From assembly GCA_036435485.1 (NCBI GenBank), contig CM071597.1, positions 172,528,147-172,592,146 of the forward strand: a stretch of DNA of 64,000 nt, given 5' to 3'. The translations under genes were made by a program, and so were the position numbers. The notes below the pieces were generated by a model that worked only from the letters and a program-made list of their open reading frames with translations, was not told the DNA's origin and searched no databases. This document shows positions 33,092 through 45,419 of the stretch, piece after piece (positions within the stretch are counted from its first letter, which is position 1; every line of letters begins with the position of its first letter). Source of the stretch: Saposhnikovia divaricata. Its lineage: Eukaryota > Streptophyta > Magnoliopsida > Apiales > Apiaceae.

Positions 33092-35054
33092 TTACAATGT
33101 TAAATTTCAATTGTTAATTTAATTTTGAGTTAATGATTATAAATGCCGTATACCTTCGTGTGGTAATTAAGTTGTAAATCTTATAAGGATATAAGTGTTT
33201 ATGTAGAGTTATAATTTGATTTTGTGGATTGATGTATTTAAGTGGTGTATGTGCAAAGGGTATAAATAGTTGAGCGTACTTAGTTTACCTTAAGAATTGT
33301 TAGTTAATTGATGGATATGGCATTTGACTAGTAACTAGTACAATGTGATTATGTCAAGGATTATAATTGTTATCATGAACATTAGTAAGATCTTGTATAC
33401 TAAAGTGAAATATACGTATGGTGACTTGGTTTGTGGATGATACGAGTATGTACGATATGTATTAAGTTTATGGATTGTTAGGGATGTACAAATGAGGTAC
33501 ATTAGAATGATTTGGTATGATTGTAAATTGTATTGAAGCAAGGAATGTTGAAATTTCGATTTAATAAGTTGTATCCTGACAGGTTAGGTCGTATTTTAGA
33601 GGAGGTACTGTCCGATTTTTGTTAGAATTATTTTGTGACTCGTATAGTCATATGATTAAGATTATTATAAACCAATATGATGTACGTGTTAACAGGTATA
33701 AGTGTAAGTTAATAATATATGCTAAATGCTATGTGATTTATGTCGTTATATATTACTATTTTGGGAATGTGATTAAATACGTGTTGTATGTGCTAAGGGG
33801 TAAAGCGTATAGGACGCGTTTGGGTAGAATAGATTTAGACGGTTAAGGTTATAAGTGTACTGAAGTATTACTTCATCTTTATATAGGTACCAATATGAGG
33901 CCGGTAAGAGCCAGTACACATGTAGATGGAATATTGAGGAATGGAAAGATTATTAGAGTTGACGAGTGGGTCATGTAGAGGATGGAAAGTTACAAAAGAA
34001 AGTCAGATGTATGATCCAGTAGGGGCCAATGTATAAGGAAAGAGAGATGGATGTAAAGAGAGTAAAGAGTAGAGATATTGGAATAGGAAACTTCATGTAT
34101 TGTGGCAAGTATATTATCCCTCACTTAATGTTCAAGTGATGTGAAACTTTTGGTATTATTTATTTGTTCTTTCAAAATCCCTTCTTTCAAACAATTATAC
34201 TCTTCATATTTATTCTGCATAATGTGAACCTGTTCTGTTAATTATACGATGATTCTTTCAAATTATTTTTGCTAGTGCCTATACCTTTCATGTTTATTTC
34301 CAGTGATTTTCTTCTATTAATTTACAAACATTCATTCTCAAATTATTCTGTCATTGTTTACTTACCTCACCTATCGTTCAGGTGTTGATTTCTTCTAAAA
34401 TTATTTTATCTCAATACTCCTCGTCTTTATTAATATTCTTCAAAGAGCGTTTTTCTTCATATTGTTGTAAATTAATTCGAGGTTTATACTGTCGTGGAAG
34501 CATGTGTAGCTCAGTGACGGTTAAAACCGAGAATGAGTTGAGATCTTCTTATTTATTCAAACTTATTATTGTCAGGCCGGTTTTGGCAGCTGAAGTCTAT
34601 GAGTGCTTAGTTGACAAGAGTGAGACCTTGAGTAAATGAGAATTTCTTAAATCTTTGTTTTAAACTTATTCAAATCTTTTATGTTAATTCCAGCTTTGCA
34701 ACAGAATTTTTCAGTTGGTAACCTTTGAAATGAATGGTTATAGCTTGTGTAGTAACTCAAAGCTTCTTTTGAGCTCAAATTTCCTTTACAGTGATTGCCA
34801 TATAAATTGTTGTTCAAATTTTAGAACTTCAACAATTACTTGTTTCCATATTGATTAATGATGCCTTGTTAAATTATTGATTCATAATTCTATCTTGCTA
34901 AACCATGCCATTTTTAGTTCAATCTTTTTTCTTGTTGTTTATGATTCCTTGTATCAAATGCTCCCCTGACCCCTTAATCTTTTATTGTTGCTCATAAAAA
35001 TGGTTTAATTAATTAAAGATGTTTTCTAAAATTCCTTATACTGGGCTGATCTGT
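33092..35054 (+). repeat. Second, 5'-truncated copy of the long LTR, left part
   Basis: Directly follows the end of the first LTR at 33091. It aligns to that LTR from about 28490 onward (shared TTGTTAATTTAATTT, TAGAATTATTTTGTGA-like and TTGATTTATTT-like blocks, CACCTATCGTTCAGGTGTTG). It lacks the first ~1.7 kb (the U3 side). The young Tekay element at 35055 splits it; the rest is at 49689-50564. ORFs at 33335, 33619 and 34382 are incidental. Confidence 0.7.
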
Positions 35055-35498
35055 TGTAAGAACCCAGATTTTGGGTAGGATTAAAACTTTTATGTATTTA
35101 ATAAAAATAAGTGATGAATAGTGATTTTGGTGGAATTTGGAATATTATTATAATAATGATATACCCGGTATTCGGAACGGATTTCTGAGTTCGTATTAGT
35201 GATCCAGGAGGAAAATAAGTGTATGTAAAAGCTGTCGGATTCAGAAAAAGAGCACTTTTATTTTCTCCGAGAGTTCCCTGGACACTGATAGCCTTAAGTA
35301 ATTAACGAATGGATTAAAGGAATATAAAATGGAAAGTTAGAATGAAAGATGGAGAATGAAAGTATTAATATTAAAGAGGATTCCCGGTAAACCCTAATTA
35401 AGAATCCGTGAAATATTCTCACGAACGATCAATCGAAACGGGTAATAACCGGACACAGAAACAAGCAGAGGAAGCAAGAGTCTTGTGCAAGCTACTAG

Positions 35499-35506
35499 TA
35501 TAAATA
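35499..35506 (+). promoter_or_regulatory. Candidate TATA box of the Tekay-like LTR
   Basis: TATAAATA in a local CTAGTATAAATATCTAG setting (repeated at 45864-45871). If used, U3 is about 450 bp and the transcribed R-U5 leader is close to 3.8 kb. Confidence 0.5.
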
Positions 35507-37299
35507 TCTAGTAACTAAACTAGAAGCAAGGAACTAGCAACTTAGAAGAAGAACCAAGTACTTAGCAAGTAACTACCTAGTTAAGCATTAACCACCACAA
35601 AACCAACACATGTCTTGCCATTTGAGCATCCAACACCTCACCACTTTATTAAAGCAACTTTTACAAGATATTATGTTTTAAGTGGATGAGAGTAAAGGAG
35701 ATTAAAACACAAAATCAAAAGAAACCAAGCAACTCTCTTCCCCCCCCATAAACAACCATTCGGCCCTTTCCATTAATTCCAAATCCAAACTCAACCTTCC
35801 CACCATTGTTTGTTCTTGAAATTTTTAAGGTGAGACTTACATTTCATAAAACTTATCTCCTCAAAATCTTAGCCTCAAACTCATCCATTTCCATTTTCAA
35901 AAAAATCAAACAAGAGGAGGGTGAATAGTGTTCATCATATACTAACTTTGTTTTCTTGGTTTTTCATGGTTGATATAGCAAGCATACTCACTCCTAAGGA
36001 CCATACAAGGCTTAGTAAGGCTATATCACTATCTAAGGAAGGTATAAAGCTCTTGAAACCCTAACCCTTGTTTGAGATTTAAGCATGTTTTTGATAGTTA
36101 TAACTTAGTTATGGTTATGTTAAAGTTATAAGCATGATTATGTATGGATTTTGGATTAGTGATGTAAATAGCTAGATGAACGGAAAGGCATTGCTTGGCC
36201 TCAGTTCATGTATATAAGTCATGTATATGTTGTTTGGGTTGGATGCTATGTGTATGGGAAGATTCGAAATTGATAGATATTCGATTTACAGCCGTTATAA
36301 TGCCCGATTTTACAATACCATGTTTTGTATGCCATTTTCCATGTCGAACCCCTACTGTCCAGAGACCTTATCTGCCATGATAGGATAGGTAATGCTCTAA
36401 GCTTCGTTTTGATATAAAGATCACATGAAACGGACGTACGGTTTAGGATTTATGACCAAATTACTAAAAGTAGTTCGAATCCGTAAATGAAAGTTCGTAA
36501 CTGAAATCGAACCCTCGTAAGCTATGTAACGTCATGGCGAATCTTGGTAAATAAATACTAGGGGTAAGAAGGAAGGTGTGAAAGAAAACCGTATGTCAAA
36601 AAGAGCATTTTTCGATTTATTAAAAATGTTCGAGTCAAGGTTAAACGCGAACGAACCCCTAAAAGACGACTCTTTTATAACTTTGGTAAAACACTTAGAA
36701 AACGGGCGATAAAACTCGGAGTAAAATATTGGTTCGTAACGATCGACCTTAGAACTCATATGACTTAAGTATGTCCCAAGTATAAGTGCAGTGACATGTC
36801 GTATTAACGAACGAATGTCGGGTCGGATCAGCGATAATAAGTAATCCACTAAAAGGGGTATAACGAGATAACTCGAGAACGTGTTTCGATTTAAGTATAA
36901 CTTAACTGTTATATGTTAAGTGATTAATCCCAAATGCCTTGGCTATTTATAGATCACCAGGCTGAACCGGGAACCGCTACCACTACCCCTTACCGTACTC
37001 GACTACCAGGCAAGTTTAAATTCCCTTCTTTTAGGCTGTTGTTGTGATTGAATAAATGTATATATATATGATTGCTGATATACATATGCCATTGCATGCA
37101 TGCCTACTTTCAAGTTGAATTGATATACTTGTTCCCTGAATGTTATTGTTGGCTTATAAGCTAGATAGTTATATATCAGTTATAAGCCGGTTATTGTAAG
37201 ACCCTCATAGAAGGGCGTATACATCTTATTAATCAAAAATAGACCGGGAGTCAATATTCCTTGATATATCGAGATTACCTCGGAGGAAAATAATTAAGT

Positions 37300-37990
37300 A
37301 AATATTTTCTATTATTCAGGCGACGAATATTATTTGAATATTCATTCGAGATTATTTATTTAATGATCCTTATTTCAAATAATTATTTGAACGTAACTAT
37401 TCAACGAATAATATTTCTCAATATTCATTCAGAGTCGAATTGATTATCGACTATTATTTCGAATATTCTTCTAAAGATGAGTCTACTAAATGAATATTAT
37501 TTGGATATTCTTTTAGATTATTATTTTATTAAATAAATATTACTTTTGAATATTCATTTAAGATATTAAATACTTGATGAATATTATTTTAATATTCATC
37601 TGAAGCTTGATTTAATTATCGAATATTATCTCAAATATTCCTTAAGGCTTGGATTACTAAATGAATATTACTTGATATTCATTTAGGATATTATTCATTA
37701 AATGAATATTACTTTTGAATATTCATTTAAATTCCTAATTAATTATGAATATTACCTTAAATATTCTTTTCAGGTCTAATTAATTAATGAATATTGTTTT
37801 GAATATTCATTTAAATATTTATTTATTCAATAAATATACTCCTGATATTTCTTCAGGGATTATTTTGAGAAATACTCTGATTAAAAATATTCTTTCATAT
37901 TCCCAAATATTCTTTCAATATTTTAACTCAATAAATATTCTCTGAATATTTATTCCATACTTAAAATAATCTCGATAAGGTTTATCTTCT
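37300..37990. repeat. A/T-rich block of repeated hairpins in the LTR
   Basis: About a dozen loosely repeated units built from AATGAATATT - short spacer - GAATATTCATT, spaced about 45-55 bp apart. The second LTR copy is at about 47665-48355. No coding. Confidence 0.75.
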
Positions 37991-38905
37991 TCGATTATTA
38001 CAGAAAATATTTCGAAGTCATATTATTATTAATCTTATATCAAGAAAGGTTCCCAGACATCATTCATCTTTGAGTCTAGCTCCTTAATAATAAGGGAACC
38101 TTACTTGGAAAAATGTTATTTATCTTGTCGACTTCCCGGTCATAAAGTATTCCCTTCACCCGCAACTCGGGTGCTGTTAACTTATTAAGTCGTTGTTTAC
38201 CTTCTCATCTTTCGAGGGGTAAGATTACTGGAACAAGTTGATATCCGTTACCAAGTAATAGCTTGGGAGTTATTGGTAAATTTTCCTTTCCAACTAGATA
38301 CGACTACTTTGTGGAGTCTTATCAACAAGTATTATACTTGGGGAAAGGGGGACGAACGTTATATTCAGAATCATGAATTCTATTTGAACTAGGAGTCGTG
38401 TAAGAGGCCGAGTAGCGCCGGTCCATCCCCTTGGCCCAACCGTTGGCCGGGGAGAGCTAGCATGGCGGTATACAAGTAAAGCCGTCAGTTCTTCCTTCTA
38501 CCGGTAGTAAATCTAAATTGAGCTGTACGATCTCGACTGATCATCAAGATTGGAACAGCGGGCGCGGTGAATACTCCATCATTGGTTCATCATCCAAATT
38601 TATTTATTTCCTGCAACATGATTACTGTTGGCAGAGTTGGAAAAGTGTCATAACTGGAATTGCAACCTTTTCTTGCAAGTTCCTCTTCTTAATAATAATA
38701 AGAATATCTCGCTTACTTTGATGTAGCAGATATTTCTTCAAACAAATACTTTCAGTTACCTTGTAACTTCATCGTTCATATTATACTGGCATCATTTCCG
38801 TAAATGCATGGCATATGGTTTAAAAGATAGCTTTGAACTGTGTTAATTATCGTTCAGTTATATATTTGTTGGTGGGCTTTCGCTCACCCTTGCTTTGTTT
38901 ATATT

Positions 38906-40253
38906 ATGTCACAACAACAGCTAGGACAGATGGCTCGCGTCAGGCGCACTCGGCGCAAGCAGGTTACCCGACCCACCGGACTACCCGCTGAGATGCTAGC
39001 CGCCATTGCTGAGGTAGCATAGTTAGACAGCTTTTGTTTCCTGTTTAACTATATGTATAATTAATGTAATCAACGGCAAAACTTTTAAACCTATGATGTT
39101 ATCCTTTTGGGATTGTAATAACTTTTATTCGTAAACCCTTTAATGTAAGACTTATTTCAATTTCATCTCTGGGACTATAACTGTTGTGTGTGTGAGTGGT
39201 AATTATTGTGGGGTCACAGCATGCGATTTATTTATTATGGACTCAAGTCAAGTATTATGAATGGATGTAAGACCGTAACCACCAGATTCCTGACCCCGGA
39301 TCTGGGGGTGTTACAGAGATGGTATCAGAGCGAGAGTTATATATCCCAAGAGATGATACGACGTTATATAATAATAAATTCAATAATATAATAAGAACCC
39401 TTGCCAGGTTCACCTAAAACCCTTACGGGAACTTTTTAAGTATCATGATAGTAACATAGTTCGTCTTGTGTAGGCGAGCGACTTGTCTGCCCAGGAGGCA
39501 GCTGCGAGACAGCATGATGAGGACATGTTCCGTACTAGGGACCCATACTATGAGCACTTGCCTGAGGAGGATACTGAGCCTGAGGGGGAGGAGGACTCGG
39601 AGGGGATCCAGACAGGACAGGATGCTGAGTTAGTGGTTGAGGATGATGATTATTGGGTTATGACTGAGTTCAGGACTATGGGAGATGACACTGACATGAC
39701 CACGGATCAGGTGGTGCCGGTGGATGAGGGTGTTGAAGGAGATATAGATGAGCCAGTAGTTGGTGCTGTAGGGAGTTCTGGACTTTTTGTGCCACTCCTC
39801 CCTGTTGAGAGAGCCCCTACCCCACCACCACTACCTGTGAGCCCGTACCCCGACGAGTTTGAGGAGCTTACCCCAGAGCCCCAGCAGACAGAGACTGCCG
39901 CTCCAGCTGAGCCATCCACCCCACCTCATGCCCCGATAGGAGGAGTCCCAGTATGTGTTCACAACTTGATTGTGAACGGGCTTTATAGAGAGTTGTCTGT
40001 GGCAGATGCCAGGTTGGCAGAGTCTAGGAGTGAGTTAGCAGCAGAGAGAGCCGCCCGGATGAGGGTGCAGGGCAGGAGGACTATCAGTGACAGAGTTGGG
40101 TATAGGGCTGTGACCCGCATCGAGCTGAGGGCTCGGGTGAGGGTGCGGCAGTTGCCTACTGATGGGCATGGTAGGGTAGACAGAGCAGCGGCTGAGGAGG
40201 TTTTCCGCATCGCCATGGGGAGGGTTCGGAGGATGTTTCGTCGTGGCGGCTGA
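38906..40253 (+). CDS. Extra ORF upstream of gag, probably spliced from a start exon in the LTR
   Basis: Positions 39474-40253 are an open frame of 259 codons with no ATG near its start (first in-frame ATG at 39525). The protein is acidic and Pro-rich (EEDTEPEGEEDSEGIQ, VERAPTPPPLPVSPYPDEFE), then has an Ala/Glu/Arg-rich helical part (LAESRSELAAERAARMRV) and a basic tail. Within the LTR, 38906-39013 is a GC-rich 36-codon ORF (MSQQQLGQMARVRRTRRKQV...) ending GAG|GTAGCA. TGTGTAG|GCG precedes 39474. Both boundaries are phase 0, so an intron 39014-39473 would give one ~295-residue protein. The ORF is seen directly; the splice is inferred. I recognise no domain. It lies between the primer site and gag. 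Confidence 0.5.
39320..39331 (+). promoter_or_regulatory. Primer-binding site (tRNA-Met type)
   Basis: TGGTATCAGAGC, the standard initiator-Met tRNA complement, four bases after the 5' LTR. Confidence 0.95.
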
Positions 40254-40673
40254 TTTCAGATGTAGTGATGCAGTGGTCTAGTTGTCTAGTCATGTACGGA
40301 CATAGTAGTGCCGGCTTTTGTAGGGATGGTTTTCTTGTACTTGTTTTCCCTTTTTGCAGACTAGACAGATAGACAGCATATTTCACTTTTGACTTGTTGT
40401 TGTTGTTAGGATGGTTGTACTTTAAACTATCGTTGTAACTCGGATGTTGTACCTTTTCGGTACCTGGTATATATTTGTTTCCATTTCAGTCATTACAATT
40501 TTGTTGGGTTGTGATCACGAGTTCATTAGCATATGTATTACTTTTCGATTAAGTTGCCATGAGATATAAAACTGTGGGATTTTAAACCCAATCATGTAAA
40601 GAAATGTGCAAGGAAAAATCCTTTAAAAACAGGTAAGGGAACCTAATGTATAATTTTCCAAATTTTCAGTAAA

Positions 40674-43600
40674 ATGCCTCCAAGACGGATGGGCACTAGG
40701 GCTAACCCCCGCGAATCTACTGACCAAGAGAGTCACAACCAACACGAGGAAAACCGTGGAAGTAGTGAGGAACAAGATCAGGACTATAATGAGCAAGAAG
40801 ATTCCCAGTATGGAGCAGAGGATGAACCCCTGTACTCTGAAGAATTTGAAAGGGAAATAGAGGGTGGAGAAACTGAAGTAGAACAGGAAGGGGAGAACCA
40901 GGGTGGAAACCCCATGGGCCAGTTTATGGATCTACTTAGGCAGAATTTGAACCAATACCCCCAACCACCACCAAGCAACAACACTTCAGTGGCAAATTCC
41001 TTTAGGGCCTTTAAGTCCCTTAAGCCCCCAGAGTTCCACGGATCGGCTGATCCCGTTGAGGCGAGGGCCTGGGTCAAAGAAATGGAAAAGTCTTTTGAGA
41101 TCCTGAGTATCAATGAGGCTCAGAAGACTGTTTTTGCTACTTACCTACTAAAGGGAGAGGCCAATTATTGGTGGGAAGCCAAGAAAAACATGGAGACTGA
41201 TGCTGTCATAGCCTGGGAAAGGTTCAAACAATTATTCCTGGAGAAGTACTTCCCGAAGTTCATGAAAACCCAGATGGAACTTAAGTTTTTGGAACTGAAA
41301 CAGAACAATATGTCAGTGGCTGACTATGAGGCTAAATTTACTGAGCTATCAAGATTTGTGCCAGAGTTTGTAGACACAGAAGAGAAGAAAGCTAACAGGT
41401 TTCAACAAGGGCTGAAACAGTGGATCCAGAATAGGGTGGCTGTTTTAGAGATTACAGATTATGCCACCTTGGTGCAGAAGGCAACCATTGTGGAGGCTGG
41501 TAGTGATCAGATGCAGAGAGAGAGAGAGAAAGGGGGGATAAAGAGAAAGCATGTTAGTATGGGCGGAAGATCCGCTGGAGGAAAACCCCCAACCAAGTTT
41601 AATCGAGGAGCGGTTTCCCTACCAGGGAGGAATGTGGGGTTTAAACCATCTGCTAGTGTAAGTGTGAGCCAGGGCGGCCATCAATCAGGAATGTCCCGTT
41701 CCAGCCCTTCTCGACCTCTATTGCCATTGTGTGCTACTTGTGGGAAGAGGCACTCCGGGGTGTGCAACCTGAAGCAGATAAACTGTTATAAGTGTGGGCG
41801 AGCTGGGCATTATGCCACCTCTTGCACCACGGTCATCCCTAACAGCACAACCTGTTTCCAGTGTGGACAGCGAGGGCACATGAGGAAGGATTGCCCAAAG
41901 AGCAAACCAGCAGCATCAGGAGCAAGCAAGGTTGCCTCAAATAGGCCACCAACTGCTAGGACTTTCAATATGTCGGTACAAGATGCCGTGAGGGACACAG
42001 ATGTGATAGCAGGTACTTTTTCTCTTAATTCAGTCAGTGCAAATGTCTTATTTGATTCAGGAGCAACTAAGTCTTTTATATCTAGAGATTTTGCGCATAA
42101 GTTGAAACTTAAAACCCAGCAACTAAGAGATTCCTTACAAGTAGAAATAGCTAATCAGGAAATCGTACCGGTTAATCAAATTCACCCCGATTGTAAGCTA
42201 GAAATAGGAGGACGATCCTTCTATGTCGATTTAATTCCTTTTAAGCTAGGGGAATTCGATGTCATTTTGGGTATGGATTGGTTGTCTCGCAATGATGCGC
42301 AGATAGATTGTAAAGGGAAAAAGGTTAAGTTGAAAACCCCAGGGAAGAAAGAAATAGTGTTTAAGGGGATGCGACAGACCCAGAAAATTCTGACCATGGC
42401 GCAAACCAAGAGATTGTTACGAAAAGGGAACGAGGCTTATTTAGCCTACGTTATAGATACTCAGAAGGAAGTGCCAAGATTGCAGGACATTCTGGTAGTT
42501 AATGAGTTCGAGGACGTGTTCCCACAAGATCTTCCTGGACTACCACCTGAAAGGGTAATTGAGTTTGCCATCGAATTAGCCCCGGGGACGGCGCCAGTTT
42601 CAAAGGCCCCGTACCGACTAGCCCCAGTAGAAATGAAAGAGCTAGCTAAACAATTACAGGAATTGTTGGATAAGGGCATGATAAGGCCCAGTGTGTCGCC
42701 TTGGGGCGCACCAGTGTTGTTTGTTAAGAAAAAGGATGGAAGTATGAGGTTATGCATCGACTACAGAGAATTGAACAAACTAACCATAAAGAATAAGTAT
42801 CCATTGCCCAGGATAGACGATTTGTTTGACCAGCTAAGAGGAGCTGAATACTTCTCTAAGATTGATTTGAGAACAGGATATCACCAACTGAAGATCAAAC
42901 CTGAAGATATCCCGAAGACTGCATTCCGCACCAGATACGGACATTATGAGTTCTTAGTTATGTCATTTGGATTGACCAACGCCCCAGCAGCCTTCATGGA
43001 CCTAATGAATAGAGTGTTCAAGGAATATTTGGACCAATTCGTGATAGTTTTCATTGATGATATTCTCATCTACTCAAAGACAGAGGCAGAACACGCTGAA
43101 CATTTAAGGATAACCTTAGAAATACTCAGGAAAGAGCAGTTATATGCCAAGTTCTCCAAGTGTGAGTTTTGGAAAAATGAGGTACAATCCTTAGGGCACG
43201 TGATCAATAGAGAAGGAGTGTTGGTTGACCCCTCCAAGATAGAAGCAGTTTCAAACTGGGAACGACCAACTACTCCAACCGAGGTGAGGAGTTTCATTGG
43301 ACTGGCCGGATATTACAGGAGATTTGTCCAAGACTTTGCGAAACTCGCAGCTCCATTAACTCGACTTACCCGTAAAACCGAGAAATTTGAATGGACTGAG
43401 AAATGCGAGAAGAGTTTCCAAGAGTTAAAGAAGAGGCTGGTGACAGCCCCAGTGCTGGCATTACCTGATGGAAAAGGAGATTTCGTGATTTACAGTGATG
43501 CTTCGCATAAAGGACTGGGATGCGTGCTTATGCAGCACGGCAAGGTAATAGCATATGCGTCTAGGCAATTGAAGGATTATGAAGTCAGATAACCCACGCA

Positions 43601-45386
43601 TGATCTAGAACTAGCAGCCATAGTCTTCGCCTTAAAGATTTGGAGACACTACCTGTATGGGGAAAAATGCGAGATTTACACAGATCATAAGAGCCTCAAA
43701 TACATTTTCACTCAGAAAGAGCTTAACATGCGCCAGAGGAGGTGGTTAGAGTTAATCAAGGATTACGACTGTGAAATTCGATATCACCCGGGTAAAGCCA
43801 ATGTGGTGGCTGACGCCCTTAGTCGGAAAGAGAAGCTCAAGATGATAACTTCAGAGAAAGAGCTAGTGAAGGATTTTGAGAAGTTGGAAATCGAGGTTAA
43901 GTTACCTGAAGAGGGCCCAGAAAAGTTGATGGAAATTAGAATCCAACCTCCATTGCTAGAAAAGATTAGACTGTGCCAGGAACGGATGATGGAGGAAGAA
44001 AAGAACTCCACAGAAGAGCTAATGACCGGGGAGGAAATTAAGTGCGAAAGAGACAAGGAAGGGATCATGAGGTACACGTACAGGATATGGATCCCAAATG
44101 TTCAGGAGCTCAAGGATGAGATTTTAAATGAGGCACACAACTCAAGATACTCAGTGCACCCCGGTAGCACTAAAATGTATAGGGATTTGAAGGAGTATTA
44201 CTGGTGGCCCAATATGAAAAAGGACGTAGCAGAGTGGGTAAGCAGATGCTTGACCTGCCAACGAGTGAAGGCAGAGCACCAGAAACCCAGCGGACTTCTA
44301 CATCCCTTAGAGATTCCAGAATGGAAATGGGAACATATAGCCATGGATTTCGTATTAGGTTTACCCAGGACCAAGGCTAATCATGACACCATATGGGTAA
44401 TTGTAGATCGACTGACGAAATCGGCTCACTTTCTCCCAATCAACGAAAGGTACACGGTCGATAGACTAGTGGACATCTACTTAAAGGAGATAGTGGCGCG
44501 ACATGGAGTCCCAGTCGCAATAGTATCCGATCGAGATCCTAGATTTAACTCCAGGTTTTGGAGAAGTTTTCAAGAATGTGTAGGGACCCGGCTGAACATG
44601 AGCACAGCCTACCACCCCCAGACAGATGGGCAAAGTGAAAGGACCATCCAAACGCTAGAGGATATGTTGAGAGTCTGCGCGATAGACTTCAAGGGGAGTT
44701 GGGATGATCACTTGCCATTGGTTGAGTTCTCCTATAATAACAGTTATCATTCAAGCATTGGGATGCCACCTTATGAGGCCCTTTATGGAAGAAAATGTCG
44801 ATCTCCCTTGTATTGGGATGAAGTTGGAGAGCGAAAGATGCTCGGGCCCGAAGTGGTCCAACGAACTAAAGATGCAGTAGATCTAATCAGAGGACGGTTG
44901 GTAGCAGCCCAGGATCGACAAAAGAAATATGCCGACTTAGTTCGGAAAGGCAAGGAATACGAGGTAGGGGACCTAGTGTTCTTGAAAGTGTCACCTTGGA
45001 AAGGTTTAATGAGATTTGGGAAGAAAGGAAAGCCGAGTCCCAGATACATTGGACCATTTGAGATCTTGAGACGGATTGGGGAACTAGCTTATGAGCTCGC
45101 ATTGCCCCCGAATCTACAGCAGGTGCACAATGTGTTCCACGTTTCGATGCTGAGGAAGTATAATCCGGATGCTAAGCATATTGTAGAGTATGAGCAAGTG
45201 GACATGCAACCAGACCTGACCTATGTGGAGCAACCTGTGGAAATCATAGACCGGAAAGAACAAGTGCTCCGAAACAAGGTCATTCAGCTAGTCAGAGTTT
45301 TGTGGCAGAACCACAATGTAGAAGAATCCACCTGGGAACTTGAAAGCGCAATGCAAGAAAAGTACCCCCACTTGTTTTCAAACTGA
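40674..45386 (+). CDS. Tekay/Del-like gag-pol polyprotein, one internal stop
   Basis: Single frame from ATG 40674, just after a TTTTCAG acceptor-like site. Order: acidic gag N-terminus; gag domain (FRAFKSLKPPEFHGSADPVE, near residue 105); two zinc knuckles (CYKCGRAGHYATSC near 370, CFQCGQRGHMRKDC near 393); protease DSGA near 461; RT with FIDDILIYS near 793; RNase H (IYSDASHKGLGCVL, then IYTDHKSLKYIF); integrase zinc region (HNSRYSVHPGSTKMY ... CLTCQRVK); DD(E) core (AMDFVLGLPRT, VSDRDPRF); and a C-terminal chromodomain-like tail (QLVRVLWQNHNVEESTWELE). A TAA at 43590 falls in RNase H where the family has Tyr; downstream the frame stays open to 45386. The chromodomain would guide insertion to heterochromatin. 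Apart from the stop it looks intact. Confidence 0.95.
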
Positions 45387-45406
45387 TTCCGGGACGGAAT
45401 CCTTTT

Positions 45407-45419
45407 AAGGAGGGGAGAC
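45407..45419 (+). promoter_or_regulatory. Polypurine tract
   Basis: AAGGAGGGGAGAC immediately before the 3' LTR; primes plus-strand DNA synthesis. Confidence 0.9.

Larger units (their letters stand above)
35055..39315 (+). repeat. 5' LTR of the Tekay-like element, 4,261 bp
   Basis: TG...CA ends, near-identical to 45420-49683. It is unusually long for an LTR. It contains a TATA box only 445 bp in, a hairpin-rich A/T block (37300-37990) and a short GC-rich ORF near its end (38906). Confidence 0.96.

Noticed and set aside
36195..36849. ORFs of 61 and 105 residues in the Tekay LTR, repeated at 46561-47215
   Set aside because: No motifs or coding-like composition; their presence in both LTRs only reflects LTR identity.
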